Source: Protopterus annectens (lineage: Eukaryota; Chordata; Ceratodontiformes; Protopteridae). Taken from it: DNA of 64,000 nucleotides. Under the pieces are notes generated by a model, which was not told where the DNA came from, made no database searches, and saw nothing but the letters and a program-made list of their open reading frames with translations. Below, in pieces: positions 56,118 through 64,000 of the stretch. Each line of letters opens with the position of its first letter. The first letter of the stretch is position 1. The DNA lies in assembly GCF_019279795.1 (NCBI RefSeq), contig NC_056729.1:1867758439-1867822438 (forward strand). Direction: 5' to 3'. The translations under genes and the position numbers were made by a program.

Positions 56118-56252
56118 CTAGAATGTATATAATGGTTAAGGCATTTACCTTGCAAACACAAGGTGCAGGGTTTAATTCTCACATGGGGTAATTGGCTAGG
56201 CTTAAAATAGCCCACAAGGGCAGTCAGTCTAGTGCTAATCTATGAACCTATT
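56118..56252 (+). repeat. tRNA-derived SINE with CR1-type 3' tail
   Basis: Head ataatggttaaggcatttac (A-box-like) and gcagggtttaattctcac (B-box-like), then ttggctaggcttaaaatag, agtctagtgctaat and ctatgaaccta. The tail equals the 3' end of the CR1 at 26.2-26.3 kb (gggctaggcttataaatgcc, tagcctagtatgaacct). A tRNA head fused to a CR1 end is a SINE that would use the CR1 enzymes. Confidence 0.78.
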
Positions 56253-56390
56253 CAGTTTTTCTATGTAACTAGTCTGAACTATTCTGCTATTGCTTGCATT
56301 TCTGTTTTTTGTTTTGTTTGTGAAATGTTTTGTATTTCAACCAGGCTGAGACAGACAGTAAGTTAATATTGATCAGTGCAGTAAACAAAT

Positions 56391-56398
56391 ACACACAC

Positions 56399-56455
<57 letters not shown>
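56391..56455. repeat. (AC)n-(AT)n compound microsatellite
   Basis: (AC)10, a short interruption, then about 20 AT units. Confidence 0.97.
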
Positions 56456-56459
<4 letters not shown>

Positions 56460-58339
56460 CTTGATTAAAAGTGCACCCATCCATATCCTATTGCAGCTCA
56501 GTAGTATCTCCTGCAGCTACCTTTATGGACACAGTAATGTTCCTTGCCTTATCTAGTGTTAAATATTTCTCTGATTGCACTCCTATGTATGCTTTCATCA
56601 TAACTGCCACATACAAACTTGTATCTTAATGCTTCAGTCAGTCACCCTTGGAAAAAAATCACTGCTCTGCTAATCTGTATAGTTGTACAGTACCCATCTG
56701 CTTAGTCAATTGTTGTCTGTTTGACAGTGTTAGAACTTAAACATACTCATTGTTTGATGGAGAGCAGTCATTTCAAATTCCCCTTTCCCAATGTGGAACA
56801 ACTTCAGAGTTGCTTATATTAGTAATGGGGTACAGCTTCAAAGTATCCTGCATGGGGGTATGGTTGACTTTGCTTTCCCCAGACGAACAGTTCTTGAATT
56901 TGCATGCAAATTTCTGTTGCTTCACTTACATGTGAAATTAAACAAAAAAGAAAAACATGGTTGTTACTCTTTACTGTTATATGTCCAAATATATTTTTTT
57001 CTTTGCTCATTACTGCTATATGTCCAAATATACTTTTTTCTTTTAATTGTATAAAATCTATATTGTTCTGAAAATCATAAATTGTTTTGAGCTGAAATAA
57101 TTTGGCAACAGCTCAAAGCATAATTTTGATTTAGACTTCTCTGGTGCCTATACTAAATGACCTATATGCATTGGTGTTCATTGTATTAAGTGGTACTGAA
57201 ACCTTTTGTTTTCTTTCAGTATCATAAATTCCACAATTAATTTTACTCTTTCAAGATATGTGTAATTATTCCACAATAATATCAAAAGTCTCCACACATT
57301 TCCTGTATTTAGCTTGGCCTATTGTTTGTAAATTTTTTGGACTTTTTCCTTTCTTATTCCCCCTGCATAATTCTCAAGTAAATCTGTGTAAATAACTTTG
57401 TCACGTAATTGGTGATTAGCTTCTTTGTCATGCAAAACAGTTTTGCTAGTTTCTGATAAATCATCATTTTGTCAAAAGTTCTCTTTTATTGGAAAAAAAT
57501 TCTGCTTTTCTTTGTATAAAATGGTAAGGTACAAAAATGAATCTTGATAAACTGTTTCTCATATTGAAAATTCAATTTCCTTTACATTTTTGGCAAATAA
57601 TTTGTATACACAAAGCACTTTATACAAATCATGCGGTGTTAACAGTTCAGCAGGTATTCCCTTTGGGAAAAAACTTCCAAATAGCAAATTAATCTGTATG
57701 TCTACACAAACTAAACAGAATAACAGCACCATATTTATAAAAAACAAAAATATATAACAGCAAAGCCCAAGGAGATAATATTTAGTCTAGTGTAAATAAA
57801 GCTTGATGTGAATATGTTAATAAATTGTAGCAATTGTTATCAAAACCTATGAGCTATGAAATCAATGCTGTCAGAGTAAGCCAGGCTGAAAATGTACCCC
57901 CAGATTTAATAAAATCCATGTAGGCATAGTGTACAGCCTATATGGAAGGTACTGTGGTGGTGAACGCGGTTCCCCCTCAGTAGCACACCATGCATATTAA
58001 TATAGGTATGTTACTGAGGGAGAGCTGTGTAACACAGTTACTGAATCAATGTAGGGAGTGTGTTACTTTGTCCGGGGATGAGTAACACACCCCCTGCACT
58101 GTCAAAGTGCAGTGTATGGATATGTATTTAAATATATTTTTTTAATGTTTGCATGGTGTGGTGTGCAATGCAGCAATGAACACATGCCAGAGATCTAAAA
58201 ATAGAAACCAGATACACTTAATTATAAATCCAAAGGTCAAATTTAAGCATAGCTGAGCAGGTTTGTGTGGCACAGCATGGTGATTACCAGTTCTTAAACT
58301 TGGCTGAGAGGTATATGTAAAAGTATGGCAGCCTTCCTT
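56456..58339. other. Stretch without recognised genes
   Basis: AT-rich to 57850, then more balanced. A local direct repeat lies at about 56960-57045 (tactg(t/c)tatatgtccaaata twice, ~40-bp offset). Nothing else was recognised. Confidence 0.5.
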
Positions 58340-58400
58340 ATATCCATGTAACCAAGTGGTTAGAGTCATGGCCTTATGTGCAGTAGGTGCGGAGTTTGAA
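58340..58400 (+). repeat. tRNA-like SINE head fragment
   Basis: aaccaagtggttagagtcat (A-box-like) and ggtgcggagtttgaatac (B-box-like, GTTTGAATAC) about 35 bp apart. The rest of the element is not recognised. Confidence 0.5.
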
Positions 58401-58454
58401 TACAGGGAAGGGAAATTAAGCAATTATCTTCAAAATATAAATTATGCAAATTAT

Positions 58455-58665
58455 TTTTAAATCATAAGCTGCTCCACTCAGCTAAGCTCTGCTAAGCCAT
58501 GCTAAGCCAAGATAAGCACTGCTGAAACAATATCTGTTTCAGCACAGCTTGGCTGCACTTAGCTGGTTTGTGTACTGCTAAGCACTGCTAAGCAGTGGCA
58601 GTTTAAACAATGCTCAAACTCAGCTTAGCTGGTTTGCGTGGTGCTAAGCTATGCACCACAGTTTT
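58455..58665. repeat. GCTAAGC-rich stretch with short inverted repeats
   Basis: The word gctaagc or its reverse gcttagc occurs about eight times. A 7-bp stem gtggtgc/gcaccac with an 8-base loop lies at about 58637-58660. It resembles the subterminal part of a DNA transposon. A partly similar reversed stretch is at 62150-62215. Confidence 0.4.
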
Positions 58666-58739
58666 AAAAATGACCCAATGGTGCTTAAGGGTGGGAAAAC
58701 AGGCTATATTAAGCACACTAGGTGGAAATACAGCATATT

Positions 58740-59067
58740 CTTTTGGAGTTTGAACTGTGCAGGAACTATGGCAGGTGTTGGAGAGGGTTCACACTTCCAG
58801 GCGCAGTGGTGGGGCATTCTGGAGTCCAGGGTCATGGTTGGACTCCTCATTAAAGACCATAAACACCGGCTGCTGCAGGGCCAGTTTAGGGACTGGAATA
58901 CAAGTCAGAGGCCTGGGACTGGGTGGCATGCGATCTCAACAGTGCAACAGGTATCCCCCACTCATGTGAGTAGACCCATCACCATTATGATAATCTGAAG
59001 TGGTGGAAGAGGGGACTTCTTGACATCTGGGTCCAGGATGCTCAAGATGGGAATGCCCCACATGTTT
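58740..59067 (+). pseudogene. Myb/SANT-like domain, putative exon 1 (frameshifted)
   Basis: The plus-strand frame reads LLIKDHKHRLLQGQFRDWNT and GWHAISTVQQVSPT. A second frame takes over near 58970 with HHHYDNLKWWKRGLLDIWVQ and DAQDGNAPHV. The spacing of Trp, the HHYDNLKRWKR-like block and the L...W helix resemble the Myb/SANT-like domains encoded by Harbinger transposons and their domesticated genes. It ends at a good donor, gtaagt, at 59068. One frameshift makes it a pseudogene unless it is an assembly error or another splice exists. The true 5' end is unknown. Confidence 0.42.
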
Positions 59068-59154
59068 GTAAGTACTGTTACCATTGTTTTACCAATACTT
59101 AACCTGAATTTGTGATAGACAGGCATGCATAATGATGTGCTTTTCTCACTACAG

Positions 59155-59214
59155 CTGCAGAGGAGAGTGCTCGCAACCTAGTGGCCCATGCAGGGTGCCT
59201 GGCCAGGTTGCACT
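59155..59214 (+). pseudogene. Putative exon 2 of the Myb/SANT-like gene
   Basis: A pyrimidine-rich acceptor (cttttctcactacag) precedes it and a donor (gtgagt) follows. The 60 bases keep phase with the exon before and after and read AEESARNLVAHAGCLARLH. Intron 1 would be only 87 bp. Confidence 0.4.
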
Positions 59215-61259
59215 GTGAGTGTGATGACTACACATTCATTTGTGATCTATAGTAAAATATATGAGAGAGTAATTCATACACTGCCAGTAGGTACATACAG
59301 TACAGATTTGTGTATTGCAATGAATGTGGACATAGGCCTGTACTGCAATAACTGACTACTGCCAAGTATAGTGTAATAAAGATTAAAGCATGAAACCTGA
59401 TCATTTAATGAAATAAAGTTTCTACTGCAATAATTGTGGATTACAACTGTATTGCAACACCTGCATTATATAAACTGTTGTGCAATAAAGACTTGGAAAA
59501 TATCAATAACTGCAGAAAGGCACCCCTAATAAAGCTGTGTTGTGCAATATATGTGTAGGTAGGACTGTTGTTCATGAAATCCAGTGTGACATCTGCTCTG
59601 AAATATAAACGCAATGAATACTACTAAGTGACTCAAGGTTAGCTATGGAATACTGTTATGCTTAACTGTAGATTTACAGCTGTACTATAAGATATATGCA
59701 AAACGACATTTGTTCTGCAGTAACATCTGCCGCAATACCGGAAACACCCAAGATACATTCTGTATATCAGGATTGTCTTGTGTTAACCATTGCATTTCAG
59801 CTATATGTATTCCTGCTCCGAGGTATGGTGCTGCTGGCAAGTATGAAACTGTAATAGCTGTAGACTGCAAATACATTATCTGCAACTGTAAATGGGTCAT
59901 GTAGCCAACCCAATACTTCAACATGGTTTCTATGTTACGGATCTTTCCTCCCATTAAAGTTTATTGTATACACCTGCATTCTATGTATTAATATACAGTT
60001 TACCTAGTATCTCTGTTATGCATGAATCTCATGCATGTATGTTCAAGTGTCACTGCAGTCTTGTATAAAAGTGTACTACTAATGCCAGGTCATATTTTAT
60101 TTCCAGGTGAGCTCTAGGCAAATATTAGTCAGTCAATATTCAGCAGTGGCTCAGTAGCTCAGTTTGTTAAATGCTATGTGTGATGTTCGTTTTGTCACAC
60201 ACAGACCAGGGTTTGAATCCAGTGACAGGTACTAGTAAATACTACTGAATCAGTTATGTATTGTTAACAGATGTTCTCCACACAGGAATTACAGATAAAT
60301 GGGTATAGTAGCCCATAGTATGGGTTCATTTGTGTGTTCAGATGTAACAGAGTGTTAACAGCATTGATCAGAAAGACGTCATAAAATAAGGCAAGAAGTA
60401 CAATACCAATAAAAGTTAATACATTAAATAAAATGTGTAATCTTGGTATGGCTGTATGTCTGGTGGTTCTGTGAATGTTTGCTGATGGTCTAACCCCATG
60501 TCTGCCAAGGACAGGATGATAGTTGTGTACTCACTGTGCTATACATGATGCATGTCTCTTGAGTGTCATGTTGTCATGGACTGTAATCACTGTTGCCTAA
60601 CCCTCTGTCACAGATCTATCATTGACATGATAATGTCAATAGCACAGTCACACTACATCAGTCCACAATACACCGTGGTAGTTATATAAGTCCACCTGGC
60701 ATGTAATAGTCCTCTGTAGTTGTGTACCTGCAGGTGTTACTGCTTGGCCCATACTGTCCAATTCAGATAGCTTGAGAGGTATGTACATGCTACAACAGCT
60801 ATAGGGCACTGTTATACATAAAGGAAGGGCAGACCTGTAGAGTATATTACAGTACTGTTGCAAACTATATAGCCTATACTGGTATTAATGGACTGTATTT
60901 CTCTCTACACTCACCCCTTATCTTCACCAATAATTTATTATTGTTATACATTGGTTATGGTTTAATATTAACATATGTTGTTCTCTAAACATTATGTTGG
61001 GCCTTGTGTTTTATTATTGTTGCATATTACAATGGATGCATACTAACATATCTTATTGAATTACCTATGCTGTTGGCTTTATGCTGTAACTGTTATTGGC
61101 ATGCTGTTACTATACTGACTGTTATCTTATTGTTGTGTTCCATATAATATCTAATGTTATGTTACTGGGTTATTTGCAATGTTCTGAGATGCTGTTATAA
61201 CTAACTAAATGGTTTGTTCATTATTAACCTATACATATTGAAATACCTCAACACCACAG
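59215..61259 (+). other. Putative intron 2, containing a SINE
   Basis: 2.0 kb without coding signal. Holds the tRNA-derived SINE at 60148-60240. It ends with acctcaacaccacag, a weak acceptor, as pyrimidine content is modest. Confidence 0.3.
60148..60240 (+). repeat. tRNA-derived SINE (family 2)
   Basis: ctcagtagctcagtttgtta (A box) and cagggtttgaatccagtg (B box) about 50 bp apart. Its twin is at 62735-62825. The region between the boxes (gttttgtcacacacagacc) is also shared. The length between boxes is too great for a normal tRNA gene, so this is a SINE. Confidence 0.68.
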
Positions 61260-61468
61260 CTCAACTGGGTAGGCTGGTTCCTAGCGATCTGCCTACCCTA
61301 CCTCAGCCAGCTATGCCACCGGGTCTCAGCACATCTGTGACCCAAGCCAGTGGTACCCCCTCCACTGCCCTGCACCACCTATTGGTGGAATCATCTCAGG
61401 GGATGGAGCCCAAACCCATGGGAGTGGGGGTGGAGTGTGGGTTGTCACCCAGGATCAGCTACCAGTGA
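61260..61468 (+). pseudogene. Putative exon 3 of the Myb/SANT-like gene (Pro/Ser-rich tail)
   Basis: In phase with exon 2, it reads SQLGRLVPSDLPTLPQPAMP, PGLSTSVTQASGTPSTALHH and on to a stop at 61466. A Pro/Ser/Thr-rich C-terminus after a Myb/SANT domain is common in Harbinger-type ORFs. Further protein-like stretches follow (GLANLERRGSSGAQPPAKPP near 61520-61590, LTSPHVPISLPQHS near 61790-61830), so more exons may exist. Confidence 0.36.
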
Positions 61469-61489
61469 TGGTGCACAGGTTAGGTCATT

Positions 61490-61880
61490 GTGGGTATGAG
61501 CAATGTTTGCACCGGATTTGAGGGTGGACTTGCCAACCTGGAGAGGCGTGGCAGTTCCGGTGCCCAGCCTCCAGCAAAGCCACCTTCGGGACAGTGAAGG
61601 AACAGTGTTGACTGCCCATGGGTGGGGAGCTCAGTCACACTACTGCCATCTGGGGGCACATGGACCTCTGATTCTACAACACCCTCCCCGTCCAAGGTGT
61701 TTACCCCCCTCATGTGTCACACACTGCCTCTGTATGCTGTCTTGTCTGTTTTGTCTGTCTGCAGATGCAACCTCTCCTACCCAACTTACCTCCCCACATG
61801 TACCTATATCCCTTCCCCAACATTCCACTCTCCTTAAAAAAAGGGCACCTGTCCCACAAAAAATATTGCCCCACACATAG
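61490..61880 (+). other. Possible further exons, unresolved
   Basis: GC-richer than its surroundings, with protein-like stretches in two frames. A pyrimidine-rich acceptor ttgtctgtctgcag lies just before 61765 and a donor-like aaggtgttt near 61697. I could not make a consistent gene model. Confidence 0.25.
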
Positions 61881-62274
61881 CTCTCCATTTCACACATGTG
61901 TCCACTGGACATAACTAAATATTACATTAATTAATCAACATATTTATGTTCCCCTCAGCCCTCTATCTGGGGTGTGAGGCTCCAAATTCCAAATTCTTGT
62001 AAAACCTGCACAGCTGTTGCTGTAGAAGAAATGGAGAGCTATGATCCTTTCTTACACCTGTCCTGCACATCCCTACCTAGCTTTCAGTATGTTTCCCCCC
62101 TGCTTGCCCCCATTTTACCACTTTCCTATCACCCCCTTTTTTTCTTTTTTCTTTTAAGTGCGGGTTTAAGTGGAGCTAAGTGGTGTGGCATGCTGTGCAA
62201 ACCCACTTAAAACTGCCTTAATCATCTTATGTGTTTCTAACAGTATTAGGCACATCTGCAAAGCAATCACCCCT

Positions 62275-62350
62275 GCCACATCTGAAATCCAGACCCCTGT
62301 CAACTACAGCACAGTGCTTTAGCCCACTGGGCCACTCAGCTCTGAATTAG
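62275..62350 (-). repeat. tRNA-like SINE head, minus strand
   Basis: The reverse complement has gagtggcccagtgggctaaa (A-box-like) and ggtctggatttcagatg (B-box-like). Related in layout to the family-2 SINEs but more diverged. Confidence 0.48.
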
Positions 62351-62734
62351 AGTAGGTGTTTCCACCAACATATCCTGATTGCTACTGACACACTGCAAAT
62401 TGGCAGTGTACTTGGTACTGTGATGCAGACACTGCACCAGTACACAGCCAAATAAATATTAATGGATGTATGTGAGGCCTGGGATAGCAGGTATAGCTTC
62501 CAACTGTACAGCCTGTTGCAGAATGTCCACAGTTCTGCCCCCTAGTTTTGGCAGGGTTTCACAGAAATATATCTGTCTGCTAAAGTACTGGCAATTCATT
62601 AAAGATTGAGATTAGAAAATCATGACAGACATTTGAGTGTCACATCTCATACCCATCAGAAAACACATGCTAATGCAATTCCTGTGTCACAGACTGTATG
62701 CATGGACATATATCTTGGAAATACACCTAGTACA

Positions 62735-62825
62735 GCGGTGACTCAGTAGCTCTGTCTGTTAAATAACATGCATGTAGTGCATTTTGCCACCCACAGTCCT
62801 GGGTTCGAATCCAGTGTGTTGCACT
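62735..62825 (+). repeat. tRNA-derived SINE (family 2), second copy
   Basis: ctcagtagctctgtctgtta (A box) and cctgggttcgaatccagtg, with a perfect GGTTCGAATCC B box. It matches 60148-60240 in both boxes and the linking cattttgccacccacag. Confidence 0.7.
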
Positions 62826-64000
62826 TCAATTACATTCTTGGAAATACAGCAAATAATGACTGAGTCTTGCAATTTTAACCAAAATAGGTTGCTTCTACTG
62901 AATTAACTGCTACACATGTTAGCAAGTCAAAGGCTTGTAGGTAGGGACACACTGCACATATTCATATAGCCTACCTATATGTTGCCTACTACTGTCTGAT
63001 TGGCACTGTTACATAACAGATGTACCTTAAGCATATGCATCGACTGGACTGTTATGGGTACCCTCACCCTGGCTCTGCTGTGATGACAGAGCTGACACTG
63101 CTCTCTCAGTAACACATACAGCTTGCTGTTCTCCAATGTGTTCACACTCCCCACTATGAGTTCTAGGCAGAAAAGCAGCAGCTGCAGGCTGCAACATATG
63201 GAGTTGTATGTTACACTACCTGCTACAGACCTACCATACCTCACAACCACCTAGAACAAGGTATCCAAACAACACCCATACATAAAGGGTTGGGGGCAAA
63301 GGTCAAGCGACAGGGACATGTGTCACAGTCTGCCCCTATAAACATACAGAGCTGATAGATCAGCAGCTACTGCAGCAGCATGCATATTCTGATGGGTGTG
63401 ATGGCTGACACCCACGTCTCTTCCCCCTTACTGACCTCATCCCACAATGTTTAAAACTGAACTGCCAGATAATCATAAAGTCATTTGACAATGACCAAAC
63501 ATAGCACGGAAAACTGTTAGATACCTCATAAACCTCAACAGTGATAGTATTAGCACCTACCCTGTGTGATGCTGTAGACTTCACACCTCATCAATGTCCA
63601 TCTCACAGACTAAGAAAGGGGCTAAGGCCTACATGAAGGCTTTAAATATTGCACTGTTGTGCCATGTCATTGGCTAGTGAAAGCGCAACCCAGCTGTTCT
63701 GGATGCAATTAATAAGTCTGAGCCATGGATTGGTGCACAGGCGAGTACCTGTTAATGAACATTACCTACAAAAGGCAAACAACTGCCTATGGGAAACAGG
63801 TCTTTAATTTGCTATACCAAGACAGACTGTGATTTACCAAGCATTGTTCTTCAAGATTTCTTCACAAAAGGATTATGTTACTCTACCAGGTATGTTATAC
63901 ATGTCTCCATATAATGGGATGCAGATGAGAGGATGCAGTTATGGGGAATAGGAATTACAACAGTAGGCCTGTAGTACATCTCTGGGAATGACATGTAGTT
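62826..64000. other. Stretch without recognised features
   Basis: Balanced composition; no ORF with family features and no tandem repeat. The window ends here. Confidence 0.45.

Noticed and set aside
60148-60240. Functional tRNA gene
   Set aside because: A and B boxes are present but spaced about 50 bp apart without a cloverleaf; a second near-copy at 62735 shows a SINE.
61480-61912. Minus-strand ORFs of 77 and 90 residues opposite the possible Myb/SANT exons
   Set aside because: They are shadows in GC-richer DNA without recognisable motifs.

Overview
The window is nuclear DNA of a eukaryote, and I found no gene that I can confidently assign to the host. It is AT-rich and almost wholly built of nested transposable elements: Penelope-like elements (PLE), CR1-, L2/Rex- and RTE-type LINEs, at least two L1-type LINE families, a hAT-like DNA element and tRNA-derived SINEs. 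This mix points to a non-amniote vertebrate with a large repeat-rich genome. Amphibian or lungfish is my guess; the species cannot be read from the sequence.

Layout. 1-4.1 kb: two head-to-tail PLE units on the minus strand, the second running off the left edge. 4.1-4.9 kb: a SINE fragment and a 3 x 145-bp repeat. 5.3-16.7 kb: a dead L2/Rex-like LINE with a 2A-like motif, split by a 7.4-kb L1 that left a 16-bp target duplication. 16.8-19.3 kb: another copy of the same SINE, then ORF1 of a CR1-like LINE on the minus strand. 19.5-51.2 kb: one ~280-bp tandem array (about 37 monomers, ~10.4 kb in total) cut by five insertions and bounded on the right by a sixth element: a near full-length CR1 with 632-bp tandem 5' units (20.5-26.3 kb), a hAT-like element (27.5-30.0 kb), a 5'-truncated CR1 (30.8-32.6 kb), a PLE 3' end (36.1-36.7 kb), a full-length minus-strand L1 carrying several further insertions (39.1-49.7 kb), and a truncated RTE LINE (51.2-53.4 kb). 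53.6-55.2 kb: a truncated L1 of another family. 55.2-64 kb: thinner sequence with several tRNA-derived SINEs and a gene-like Myb/SANT ORF spread over three phase-consistent exons (58.7-61.5 kb).

How the parts relate. Target-site duplications and continuity of array phase give an order of events: the array came first and the other elements landed in it. Two SINEs carry the 3' tails of LINEs also present here (CR1 and RTE), as expected if they borrow LINE machinery. Two CR1-type elements appear to have tandemly repeated 5' units with TATA-like boxes. On the minus strand the 280-bp monomers also carry a conserved 5' splice-donor-like site, and a strong splice-acceptor-like site lies between the array and the ORF1 at 17.8-19.3 kb. 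The working hypothesis is that the large array is an expanded LINE 5' promoter unit.

All coding regions listed contain frameshifts or stops unless stated otherwise, so most are relics. Protein family assignments rest on motifs read by eye, without database searches.
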